Shown here piece by piece: positions 19,051 to 28,418 of a stretch of DNA of 64,000 nt. The stretch's first letter is position 1, and each line of letters opens with the position of its first letter. The notes below the pieces were generated by a model. The model did no database searches and had not been told where the DNA came from. It saw only the letters and a program-made list of their open reading frames with translations. The position numbers and the translations under genes were made by a program. This DNA comes from Frankiales bacterium (GTDB taxonomy: Bacteria; Actinomycetota; Actinomycetes; JAFAQI01), in the NCBI GenBank assembly GCA_025980325.1, contig JAICXQ010000002.1, forward strand, positions 37,742 through 101,741. Reading direction: 5' to 3'.

Positions 19051-20055
19051 CTACGCCGACAGCCAGCCGCGGCGGATCGCTGCGGCGACGGCCGCAGCGC
19101 GGGTCTGCTCGCCGAGCTCTGCCATCAAGGCGGCGACGTCGCGGCGGATGGTTCGCACGCCGACGCCGAGGGAGCGCGCGATCGCCTCGTCCTTACGCCC
19201 TCCCGCCATCAGCTCGAGCACGCGAGCCGCGCGCCCGGAAGGCGCACCGTCCGGGCCGACGACGAACAGCGGGGTCGCCTCGTTCCATAGTCGCTCGAAG
19301 AGGAACACACACATGTCGACGATCGTGCGGACCCGGATGAAGATGGCGCCGCGCGCTTGGTCGGCTGGGTCCAGCGGGACTACGACGACCTCGTTGTCGA
19401 ACACCAGCATGCGCGTGGGGATCCGGTTGAGAACGCGTACCTGCTCGCCGGCAGCCGCGACCGTCGTGAAGTAACGGAAGGTTTCTTCGTCGACGTCGAG
19501 AGTCTCGTGCGCGACGATCGTACGACCGGGAACGCCCCGGCGCAGCACGGCCAGGTCGTCTGCAAGGGACTTTGCTCGACCGGTGGCGTCGGTTTGTACA
19601 CCATCGATGCTGAGTGTTGCGGTCCGCACCTCCCGAGACAACATCATCAGGCGATGTTGCGTCGCCTCGCGTCCTTCGACCACCTCGATCGGCAGCGCCG
19701 CGTCGATCCGCTGCCGTCCCTGCGCGTACTCCTGGGCAAGCGCCGGCAGCTGCGCGCGGAGGTCGGACAGTGCGGAGAGCCGGCCGGCGAGCTCACGCTG
19801 CTCGATGGCGACCGCATGCTCGATCGAGACCATCGGGTCGACGGCGGACAGACCAAGTTCAGTGCGCGCCGGCTCCACAAATCCGCGGATGCGCAGTTCC
19901 TCGACCGCGTGCTCGACCCGCTCGTCGTCGTATCCGGTCTTGGTACGCAACGCGACGAGATCCAGATCGGGCCATCGCAGGAGCGTCTGCCACACCACGT
20001 CGGCGTCGGCAGACACCCCGAATACCCCGAGCGTCGGCTTGCCCTCCGCGGTCAT
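19051..20055 (-). CDS. TrmB-like/LuxR-type HTH transcriptional regulator
   Basis: N-terminal winged-helix-like region and C-terminal MAGGRKDEAIARSLGVGVRTIRRDVAALMAEL HTH. Confidence 0.85.
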   Translation of the reverse strand: MTAEGKPTLGVFGVSADADVVWQTLLRWPDLDLVALRTKTGYDDERVEHAVEELRIRGFVEPARTELGLSAVDPMVSIEHAVAIEQRELAGRLSALSDLRAQLPALAQEYAQGRQRIDAALPIEVVEGREATQHRLMMLSREVRTATLSIDGVQTDATGRAKSLADDLAVLRRGVPGRTIVAHETLDVDEETFRYFTTVAAAGEQVRVLNRIPTRMLVFDNEVVVVPLDPADQARGAIFIRVRTIVDMCVFLFERLWNEATPLFVVGPDGAPSGRAARVLELMAGGRKDEAIARSLGVGVRTIRRDVAALMAELGEQTRAAAVAAAIRRGWLSA

Positions 20056-20126
20056 CGAAGAAGTATGCGGCGGTTGGAAGGCACTGTCACGGCGACGTGT
20101 CGGCTAACGCGTGGGTAGTTCCATGT

Positions 20127-20140
20127 AGTCAAATTTGACT
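20127..20140. promoter_or_regulatory. Perfect 14-bp AT-rich palindrome, candidate operator
   Basis: AGTCAAATTTGACT in the divergent intergenic region 20056-20226. Confidence 0.55.
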
Positions 20141-20226
20141 CCATTTAGGGATGTCCCAAGTCGTGGCGAGGTGGTGGGCTTGGTCGCAGTCGATATCAAT
20201 CGCCCGATAAGGGGTTGACGGCCACG

Positions 20227-21870
20227 ATGCGTGCACCGGTGCGGCGACACAGGGGTTGGCGGGCAGGCGCGCTGGCGGCATGCACATGCGTCGCACTCGC
20301 CGGATGGCCGGCGTTGGCGGGCCAGGTGAAGGTCACGCTGGCGCCGTTCATCGTCCAGGCCACGACGGACACCGTCGCGACCACGGCGGTCGATGCCGTC
20401 ATCGCTGCCAACGGCGGTGTGGGCCAGGTCGTCGCCCCGCTGCCGCTGGTAAACGGTGTCCTTGCCAACCTGAGCACCGTCGAGGTCACGCAACTGTCCG
20501 TGAACCTCGCCGTCTCACCGGACGGGATGGTCCTGACGTCGATGGCGCCCACGAAGGGGGGCACGCCGCCACCGCCGCCCCGGCAACTCGACAACGTCTT
20601 CCCGCAAGTCACCGGCGCAGCAGCGGTCATCGCGAACGGCGACAGCGGTCAAGGTGTCGGCGTCGCAGTGGTCGACACCGGCATCGCGGACCTGCCGGAC
20701 TTCGCCGGACGGCTTCGCCCCGGCGTGGACTTCACGACGGAGAGCAACCCGCACCTCGACAGCTACGGACACGGGACGTTCGTCGCCGGGCTCGTCGCCG
20801 GCGACGGCTCGTCGTCCAACGGCGTCTACGTCGGCGAGGCGCCGGGCGCCGACCTCGTACCGGTGAAGGTCGCCGGCAAGTCCGGCAGCACGACGGTGTC
20901 GACCCTGATTCGTGCATTGCAGTGGATCAAGGACGACGCCACCGACAACATCCGCGTCATCAACATGTCGGTCGGCGCGATCCCACCCGGACCGACCTCG
21001 CTGAACCCGCTCGACCAAGCTGTCGAGACGATGTGGCAGGCCGGCTACGTCGTCGTGACCTCTGCGGGCAACAACGGTTCGAAACCTGGCACCGTCACCT
21101 CACCAGGAGACGATCCTCTCGTCGTCACCGTCGGTGCGCTCGACGACAAGGACACGGTGACGCCCGCGGACGACGCGGTGCCGAGCTTCAGCAGCAACGG
21201 GCCGACGTCGTGGAACGCATGGTGGAAGCCGGATCTGATCGCGCCGGGCAAGTCGGTCGTCAGTGTGATGGCACCGCGCTCGGTCATCTGGAACAACTTC
21301 AAGTCCGCTCGGGTCGGGACCACGAACTTCGTCGGCTCCGGAACGTCGTTCGCGGCCGCGATCACCAGCGGCGCGGCGGCGATGCTGCTCGCCCACGACC
21401 CCGCCGCCAGCCCCGACGACGTCAAGGCCGCATTGCTCACGACGACGAACGCCGGCCCCAATCCCCCGCAGGATCCCTTCCAGCAGGGGCACGGTGTTCT
21501 CGACGTCGCGCGCGCGATCGACGAGCCGGCCGTGACCATGGTCCAGGGCGTCAGTCTGATCCCGATTCCGGTGGCCGGCGCGCCGATCCCGCTGCTCTCG
21601 ACGCAGGTCGTCTCGACGTGGGCGACGGTCAACGTGACCGAGCAGGCGCTGTACCCGGCGCCGTACCCCTTCCCGTACGCCGGTGACGCGACCACGTCGC
21701 TGGACCCGGACCTGTCCACACCGCTGTTCCAATCCTCGGCGTGGAACTCCTCCGCGTGGAACAGCTCGGCCTGGAACTCCTCCGCGTGGAACAGCTCCGC
21801 CTGGAACTCCTCCGCGTGGAACAGCTCCGCCTGGAACAGCTCGGCGTGGAACAGCTCGGCCTGGAACTGA
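20227..21870 (+). CDS. Secreted S8 family subtilisin-like serine protease with (SSAWN)9 tail
   Basis: Catalytic motifs VVDTGIAD, YGHGTFVAG, GSGTSFAAA; signal peptide; ends in nine SSAWN repeats. Confidence 0.93.
   Translation: MRAPVRRHRGWRAGALAACTCVALAGWPALAGQVKVTLAPFIVQATTDTVATTAVDAVIAANGGVGQVVAPLPLVNGVLANLSTVEVTQLSVNLAVSPDGMVLTSMAPTKGGTPPPPPRQLDNVFPQVTGAAAVIANGDSGQGVGVAVVDTGIADLPDFAGRLRPGVDFTTESNPHLDSYGHGTFVAGLVAGDGSSSNGVYVGEAPGADLVPVKVAGKSGSTTVSTLIRALQWIKDDATDNIRVINMSVGAIPPGPTSLNPLDQAVETMWQAGYVVVTSAGNNGSKPGTVTSPGDDPLVVTVGALDDKDTVTPADDAVPSFSSNGPTSWNAWWKPDLIAPGKSVVSVMAPRSVIWNNFKSARVGTTNFVGSGTSFAAAITSGAAAMLLAHDPAASPDDVKAALLTTTNAGPNPPQDPFQQGHGVLDVARAIDEPAVTMVQGVSLIPIPVAGAPIPLLSTQVVSTWATVNVTEQALYPAPYPFPYAGDATTSLDPDLSTPLFQSSAWNSSAWNSSAWNSSAWNSSAWNSSAWNSSAWNSSAWNSSAWN
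21733..21867 (+). repeat. Nine 15-nt tandem units encoding SSAWN
   Basis: Read directly: TCCTCSGCGTGGAAC / AGCTCSGCSTGGAAC units up to the stop codon. Confidence 0.95.
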
Positions 21871-21883
21871 ACCGGGGGAATCG

Positions 21884-24670
21884 ATGCATCTGCCCTTGCT
21901 GGCGCGCTCGGTCGTCGCGACCGTCGTCGCCGCCGCAGCAGCGTCGCTCGCCGTACTGACCCTGCACTACGGCGATGCGGGGTTCGGCCGCGTCGACATC
22001 CTCGTGCTGCTCGCAGCGATCGCGTCCGCCGCCTGGGCGTGGCCGCTGATCGTGTATCGAGGCAGCGCCTCCGAGGCCGTCCACGCCGACGAAGGGCTCA
22101 TCTTCCTCGCGCTGCTCCTGCTCCCGCCGCGAGGTGTGCTGACGACGATCGCCGTGGCGGCCGCCGCCGGGCAGGTCAGGCACCGGCGCGGGTGGCTCAA
22201 AGCGGTGTTCAACTGGGCCGAAGTGATCGTCGCCTCGAGCGCCGCCGTCGTCGTCACGCAGGTGCTCGGAATTCATCTGTCCGGACGCGCGCACGGCACG
22301 GACCTCGCCATTGCGCTCGCCGGCACCGGTGCGTTCTTCGTGCTCAGCGCGGTGATCACCGCGGGCATCATCGCGGCCACGTCGGAGACGACGCTGCGGG
22401 CGGCCGTGTTCGACGGCGCGGAGTTACGGCTGCTCGTGTGCACCGTCGGGTGCATCGTTGCCGCGCCGGTCGGGATGGCGGCGCGCTCTGCCGAGTGGGC
22501 GATCGCGCTGCTGCCACCCCTCTACGTCACGGCTCGCTGGGTCGTCGCGGGCCGGTTCGAAGCGCGTCACGACCGCGACCGGATGCTCGGCCTGTTCGAC
22601 GCCACGCTCGCGGTGCATCGCCCGTTGGCTTCGGCCGACGTACGCGCCGAGCTGGGCCGGGTAGCCGGCGAGCTGTTGCGTTGCCCGGACGTACGGCTCT
22701 CCCCCGAGGCGCCGGCAGCGGCGGAGTTCAGCAGCTCGATCGCGGTCGGCGAGGCCACCGAGTGGCTGGCACTGTCGGGCCGGTCGCGGGCAGAGCCGTT
22801 CGACGGGGCCGACCGGCGTCTGCTCGACGCGTTGGCCGTCGTCGGCAAGTCGGCGTTGTCGCGTGCCGAGATGTACGCGCGAGTGAAGCGCCAAGGTGAC
22901 GAGCTCGCCGCCATCATGGGCAGTCTCGCCGAGGGCGTCGTGGCATTCGGCATCGACGGGCAGCCGGTCTACGTGAACCCGGCGGGCGAGGCGCTGCTGG
23001 GCGCGCCGGCAGCGGTGATCACTCGAGCGGGGCCCCCGGATCCTTCGATCGACACCATCGATTTCGGTGTCGATCCCTCGTCGCTCATCGAGCGCCGGAT
23101 CCTCGCGAGCATCCGCGACTCGTTGGCGGCTCCCGCGCAGCGCTGCCTGCAGGCGATGGCATCGGTCGGCGACGAATCGGCGGTCTTCGTACGCTTCGAC
23201 GCAGCCACCTTCCCGGCCAGCTACACGTGCGCTCCGATCATGGACGGTTCGGTCGCCGTCGGCGCCGTACTCGTGTTCCGCGACGTCACCGAACGGGTCA
23301 CGGCCGAAGAACAGCTCGCACATCACGCGTTCCACGACCAGCTGACCGGCCTTCCGAACCGACGCCTGTTCTTGGATCGCCTCAGCCAGGCGCTGCTACG
23401 CGGCGAAGTCAACGGCAAGAGCTGCGCGGTGCTGTTCGCCGACATCGATCGGTTCAAGTCCATCAACGACAACCTCGGGCATCAGGCGGGCGACGAGCTC
23501 CTGCAGGAGGTTGCTCGCCGGATCAGCGCGGTCGCTCGTCCCGCCGACACCGTCGCTCGCTTCGGCGCGGACGAATTCACGATCCTCGTCGAGGACATCC
23601 GCGGCATCGAGGCGGCGCAGCAGCTCGCTGCCCGGATTCTCAACAAGCTCGCCGGACCTATCCAGCTTTCGGAGAACCGCGAGGTCGTCGCGACGGTCAG
23701 CATCGGCATCGCGACGAACGAAGGGCAGCCAACCGCCGACGACATCTTGCACAACGGCGATCTCGCGATGTCGCAGGCGAAGGCGACCGGCGCCGGCGGT
23801 GTGCAGTGTTACGACCCGGCGGCGATGCAGGCGCGGTCCGCGCACCGGTTCGATCTGGAGGCGGACCTGCGGGCGGCGATCGCGGGTGAACAGCTCGTGG
23901 TCCACTACCAACCGCTCGTCGACCTGCATGACGGCTTGGTGCACGACGTCGAGGCGCTGATTCGTTGGCCGAATGCGAAGCACGGCCTGCGGATGCCGAG
24001 CGAGTTCATTCCCATCGCCGAGGAGTCCGGACTCATCCTGCCGTTGGGCCGCTTCGTCCTCATCGAAGCTGCCCGCCAAGCGCATCGCTGGGAGCAGAGC
24101 GGTGCGGTCGTCAACGTCGCCGTCAACCTCTCGCCTCGACAGTTCCAGGACGAGGACCTCATCCAGCAGATCACCGATGCGCTGCGGACCAGCGAGCTGC
24201 CGCCGCAGCGCCTATGCCTGGAGATCACCGAGAGTTTGGCGATGCAGGATCTCGATCTGACGATCCGCACCCTCGCCCGGCTCAAGAGGCTTGGCGTGCA
24301 CCTCGCGATCGACGACTTCGGCACGGGCTATTCGTCGCTCAACTACTTGAAGCGGTTCCCGGTGGACGAAGTCAAGATCGACCAGAGCTTCATCCGTGAC
24401 GTCCGGCACAGCCCGGTCGACAGCGCCATCGTCGCCGCGATCGTGGGGCTGGCCGACGCGCTCGGTATGCGGACGGTCGTCGAAGGCGTCGAGGACGAGG
24501 TGCAACTGGCCAGGGTGCGCGAGCTCGGATGTGGCTTCGCCCAGGGCTACCTCGTCTCCGCGCCACAACCGCCGGACCAGCTGACGCCACTGCTGCTCGA
24601 CGTTCCCCGGCCACGCAGCCGCCCGGTCATCGACCTCACCCGGATCGAACCTCGGCAGGGCATCAGCTGA
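21884..24670 (+). CDS. Membrane PAS-GGDEF-EAL protein (cyclic-di-GMP turnover)
   Basis: N-terminal TMs; FGADEFTILVED; DVEALIRW, EITESLAM, IDDFGTGYSSLNYLKRFPVDEVKIDQSFI, EGVED; starts 14 nt after the subtilase stop. Confidence 0.93.
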   Translation: MHLPLLARSVVATVVAAAAASLAVLTLHYGDAGFGRVDILVLLAAIASAAWAWPLIVYRGSASEAVHADEGLIFLALLLLPPRGVLTTIAVAAAAGQVRHRRGWLKAVFNWAEVIVASSAAVVVTQVLGIHLSGRAHGTDLAIALAGTGAFFVLSAVITAGIIAATSETTLRAAVFDGAELRLLVCTVGCIVAAPVGMAARSAEWAIALLPPLYVTARWVVAGRFEARHDRDRMLGLFDATLAVHRPLASADVRAELGRVAGELLRCPDVRLSPEAPAAAEFSSSIAVGEATEWLALSGRSRAEPFDGADRRLLDALAVVGKSALSRAEMYARVKRQGDELAAIMGSLAEGVVAFGIDGQPVYVNPAGEALLGAPAAVITRAGPPDPSIDTIDFGVDPSSLIERRILASIRDSLAAPAQRCLQAMASVGDESAVFVRFDAATFPASYTCAPIMDGSVAVGAVLVFRDVTERVTAEEQLAHHAFHDQLTGLPNRRLFLDRLSQALLRGEVNGKSCAVLFADIDRFKSINDNLGHQAGDELLQEVARRISAVARPADTVARFGADEFTILVEDIRGIEAAQQLAARILNKLAGPIQLSENREVVATVSIGIATNEGQPTADDILHNGDLAMSQAKATGAGGVQCYDPAAMQARSAHRFDLEADLRAAIAGEQLVVHYQPLVDLHDGLVHDVEALIRWPNAKHGLRMPSEFIPIAEESGLILPLGRFVLIEAARQAHRWEQSGAVVNVAVNLSPRQFQDEDLIQQITDALRTSELPPQRLCLEITESLAMQDLDLTIRTLARLKRLGVHLAIDDFGTGYSSLNYLKRFPVDEVKIDQSFIRDVRHSPVDSAIVAAIVGLADALGMRTVVEGVEDEVQLARVRELGCGFAQGYLVSAPQPPDQLTPLLLDVPRPRSRPVIDLTRIEPRQGIS

Positions 24671-25008
24671 CCGCAGGGTGAGCCCGACGAGAACCGCTCA
24701 TGGCACGGCACGCGCGGGTTCAAACGGACCCCTCGCGGAACAGGACGCGACACGACGCGTGTGGTGACAGCAACCGGGCTCGGCGTCGTCGCCGGTGTTT
24801 CCGCGATCCACGACATCCTTCTTCCGGCCATGGCGATGCCGTGCTGATTTGACTGGCGCCCGAGCGACACCGCGCAGCGTGGACGTCCGGTTATCGACCC
24901 GAGAGCCGGATATGGGCGGCTCAGCGCTCGGATGCGGCGACCGTGAGGCAACCGTCCTGGACAAATCCAGTCAAAGGCCTACGTTGGGAGTGATAAAGGT
25001 CGCGATTC

Positions 25009-25362
25009 ATGGGTGCCGATTGGTTTCTGGTCAGGATCGACGCGGTTGAGCAGGCCGCCGAGGCCGCCCGCGCCGCGCTCGGCCGCGCCCCCGAAGTACT
25101 CGAACCCGCACGTGCCGATCGGATCGCCGGTCGACCCCTCGTACAGATCGCGTTGGACCTCGCCAAGCGCGGCAGTGAGGCGCGGGCCGATGCCGCGCTC
25201 GCGTATCGGGGTTACGAACATGCGCTGTTCGAGCTGCGCGCGGCGGTGGTGCGGGCGCTCGTCGACGAGGAAGAACTGACGCTGTCCCAGCTCGCGCAGG
25301 CGATGGGAGTCACGCGCCAGACGGTCGCCCGCCTCTATCGAGCGGCTGGCCGGGACAATTAG
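25009..25362 (+). CDS. Small HTH protein
   Basis: C-terminal LTLSQLAQAMGVTRQTVARLYRAAG HTH. Confidence 0.7.
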   Translation: MGADWFLVRIDAVEQAAEAARAALGRAPEVLEPARADRIAGRPLVQIALDLAKRGSEARADAALAYRGYEHALFELRAAVVRALVDEEELTLSQLAQAMGVTRQTVARLYRAAGRDN

Positions 25363-25433
25363 TCATTCCGGTTGGGTCGGCAGGGTCCTTCGACCCTTAC
25401 CGCACTACGGACGTACCCGTCGACCGTGGACGG

Positions 25434-27668
25434 ATGTCACTGAAACAACGAAACCGGACGACGCGTCCCGCGGACGCAGGACCTACGCCTCTGCCGCAAC
25501 AGTCGGCGTTCACCGACGTCATTCACATGCCGCCGATTCGTGACGGGCTGGGTCAGGCTTCCCTTTGCCAGCCGATGCAGGCGAGCGGTGAGCGGTTCTG
25601 GCACGCCCATGTCGCACTGGGGTTCGCGATCCTGGCCGGCGAGGCCGGCGCGGCCATCGGTTACTTCGCGGCCAGCCCGACCGGGCCGTCGCGGGTGACG
25701 CTCGAGATCATCGCCGCCGGCGTCGCAGCACTCGCGGTTCTGGGGGTCTTGCTCTCCGGCCGGATCTCACGGCTGTCGTGGCGCGAGACGTTCGTCACCA
25801 CAACCTCGGTCACGTCGACGTTCGTCCTGGCCCTGTGCGCGCATCTCGACGGCGGCCTCGAAAGCCCACTGCTCTACTTGAGCGTCCTGCCGGTCGTCTA
25901 CCTCGCTTTGACGGCGTCGCCGAAATCGGTGTCACTCGCCGGCGCGGCATCGATCGCATCAGTGGTCGGTGTCGGATTGAGCGATCCCCGGATACGGATC
26001 CCGCAGGAATCGCTGCTGATGCTGATGGCCATCGTGATCGGCACCCTCGTCCTCGTGATCGGCTCCTCGATTCATCGGCACCGACTGCATACGGCGCACG
26101 CCGCGGTGATGGCGGAACTTTTCCGCCGCAGTCAGACCGATGACCTCACCGGATGCTCGAACTACCGTGCGTTCGAGGAGCGGCTCGCAGACGAGATCGA
26201 CCGAGCGATCCGCTACGGCCGCCCGCTCAGCCTGATCGTCTGCGACGTCGACCAGTTTCGCGCATACAACGACCGCTACGGCCACGATCGGGGCGACGCC
26301 GCCCTCGCCGCGGTCGGCGCGCACCTTCGCTCCTGTTCGCGTTCTTCCGACCTGGTCGCCCGCATCGGCGGCGACGAGTTCGCTGTCCTCCTGCCGGAAA
26401 CTTCTCTCGACGAGGCAGCCGTCGTGGCGCGACGGACAACCGACGGCGCCGCGCAGGATTGCGCGCTACCCACGATCAGCGCCGGCGTCACGGCACTGCG
26501 CGCCGACCAGCCGAGCGCCAGGCGCTTGTTCCGCGACGCCGATCAGGCCATGTACGCCGCGAAGAAAGCCGGACGCAATCGAGCAGTGGTCGCGACCGAC
26601 GAACTTCGGCGGCGTTGTGCCGTCGTACCGACGGAGCCGACCGCCGACGAGGACCGCCGGCGGGACGCCGATGCGTACGAGCAACTGCAACGGGAAGGCG
26701 CCGAGACCGAGATGCTGCTCGGGATGCTCGTGCAGGAGTCGGCCGTCGGATTCGCGTTCATCGACGGCGACGGCAGGCTGCTTCGGATCAACGACGCACT
26801 CGCGCACCTGAGCAAGCGCCGCGCCTCGGCACAGGTCGGCCTGCCGATCGAGCAACTCGGTCCGCGGCTCTGGCCGTACCTGCGGGCTGCATACGAGGAG
26901 GTTCTGGCGACGGGCTGCGCCGTACGCAATGTCGAGATCGGCCAGGAGGAGCTGTTGGACGCTTCGACGGGGCAGGCCTGGCTCGCGACGCTGTTCCCGG
27001 TACACGTGGCAGATCAGCTCCTCGGAGTCGGCGTCGCCGTCGTCGACATCACCGACCGCAAGCGGCTGGAACGTTCGGCGGAAGCACTCACCGAGTCGGT
27101 CATCCAAGCGCTCGCCGCGGCGTCGGAAGCCCGCGACCCCTATACCGCCGGTCATCAGCGCCGGGTCAGCGACATCAGTACCGACATCGCGACCCGTCTC
27201 GGTCTCAGTGCGCACGAGATCAAAGGCATCGCGTTGGCCGCGGCGATCCACGACATCGGCAAGGTCGCGATCCCGGCCGAGATCCTCAGCCGGCCCGGCC
27301 GGCTCACCGAACCGGAAATGCAATTGGTCCGGACGCACGCCGAGGTCGGCTACACCATCCTTCGCGACATCGAGTTTCCGTGGCCGGTCGCGCAGATGGT
27401 TCGGCAGCACCACGAACGTCTCGACGGAAGCGGGTACCCCTTCGGCTTGCACGGCGACGAGATCCTGCTCGGGTCCCGGATCGTCGCGGTCGCCGACGTC
27501 GTCGAAGCCATGAGCGCGCACCGGCCCTACCGGCCGTCGGTCGGCGTCGGGCATGCGCTCGATCACCTCCGCGCCGGACGCGGGATCACCTTCGACGCAG
27601 CCGTCGTCGACGCGTGCGTCGACGTCGTCAATTCCAGCGAGGCCCAGGCACCGCGCGACGCGGCTTGA
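25434..27668 (+). CDS. Membrane GGDEF-PAS-HD-GYP protein
   Basis: ARIGGDEFAVLLPE; IHDIGKVAIP; HHERLDGSGYPFGL. Confidence 0.93.
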   Translation: MSLKQRNRTTRPADAGPTPLPQQSAFTDVIHMPPIRDGLGQASLCQPMQASGERFWHAHVALGFAILAGEAGAAIGYFAASPTGPSRVTLEIIAAGVAALAVLGVLLSGRISRLSWRETFVTTTSVTSTFVLALCAHLDGGLESPLLYLSVLPVVYLALTASPKSVSLAGAASIASVVGVGLSDPRIRIPQESLLMLMAIVIGTLVLVIGSSIHRHRLHTAHAAVMAELFRRSQTDDLTGCSNYRAFEERLADEIDRAIRYGRPLSLIVCDVDQFRAYNDRYGHDRGDAALAAVGAHLRSCSRSSDLVARIGGDEFAVLLPETSLDEAAVVARRTTDGAAQDCALPTISAGVTALRADQPSARRLFRDADQAMYAAKKAGRNRAVVATDELRRRCAVVPTEPTADEDRRRDADAYEQLQREGAETEMLLGMLVQESAVGFAFIDGDGRLLRINDALAHLSKRRASAQVGLPIEQLGPRLWPYLRAAYEEVLATGCAVRNVEIGQEELLDASTGQAWLATLFPVHVADQLLGVGVAVVDITDRKRLERSAEALTESVIQALAAASEARDPYTAGHQRRVSDISTDIATRLGLSAHEIKGIALAAAIHDIGKVAIPAEILSRPGRLTEPEMQLVRTHAEVGYTILRDIEFPWPVAQMVRQHHERLDGSGYPFGLHGDEILLGSRIVAVADVVEAMSAHRPYRPSVGVGHALDHLRAGRGITFDAAVVDACVDVVNSSEAQAPRDAA

Positions 27669-27698
27669 GCCGGGATCGGCGCCCGCGCACAGAGACAC

Positions 27699-28415
27699 TC
27701 AGCCGTCGGGCCGCCCGCCGTCGTGGAACTCGCGGTGCACGTGGCCACCGGTCCAATCGGACGAGAGATTCACGACGACGACACCGGTCGCCGCGGCGAG
27801 GGCGAGGGTGCCGGCCACGACGACGGTACGGGCCGCGCGGCCGGGCACGGCCCGCCCGTGTCGCGTGCCGCCGCCGGCGAGCTGCAGCGCGGGGATCGTC
27901 CGGGCGAGCACGTGCGCACCCGTCACGACCAGCCAGAGCACGAAGCACAGCTGATGAACAGTCAGCGGGTCGACCCGGTGACCGGCGACCGTACCGAGGC
28001 TGGTGAAGGTGTCCTGGCCGAGCGGGATCAACGCGAGCCCGCTACCGAGGACGGCGAGCCCGGTGAGGACGACGAGCGGGCCGAGCACTCGCAACAACAG
28101 CGGCGGCGGTCCGGCTTCGCGGTACGCCGCAGATCCGCCGTAGTAGCGGGCGATGCGCCAGCCCGTCGTAGCCGTCTTCACCAGCACCAGCGGCACGAGG
28201 AACGCGCCGACGAACAGGTGCACCGAGATCCACGCGCGCAGCGACAGCAGCGTGCCGCACTCGACGACGAAGGCGACGAGCAACAGGAGTCCGGTCCATG
28301 CCGTCAGCCGCGCGTTCCCGGCCGGACCGCCGGTCTTCCCGCCGACCGGATCGTGACGGTGCTCAGTGCCCGCCGCGCTGGCGACGAGATCGTTGATCGC
28401 CTTGCTGCCCAGCAC
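27699..28415 (-). CDS. Multi-TM membrane protein, cytochrome b561-like arrangement
   Basis: Four or more TM segments with spaced histidines; 3 nt from the DoxX-Rieske gene. Confidence 0.55.
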   Translation of the reverse strand: MLGSKAINDLVASAAGTEHRHDPVGGKTGGPAGNARLTAWTGLLLLVAFVVECGTLLSLRAWISVHLFVGAFLVPLVLVKTATTGWRIARYYGGSAAYREAGPPPLLLRVLGPLVVLTGLAVLGSGLALIPLGQDTFTSLGTVAGHRVDPLTVHQLCFVLWLVVTGAHVLARTIPALQLAGGGTRHGRAVPGRAARTVVVAGTLALAAATGVVVVNLSSDWTGGHVHREFHDGGRPDG

Positions 28416-28418
28416 GGT

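Noticed and set aside
26153-28006. 617-aa plus-strand ORF in another frame of the GGDEF/HD-GYP gene
   Set aside because: Out-of-frame Arg-rich translation; the 25434 frame contains all motifs.
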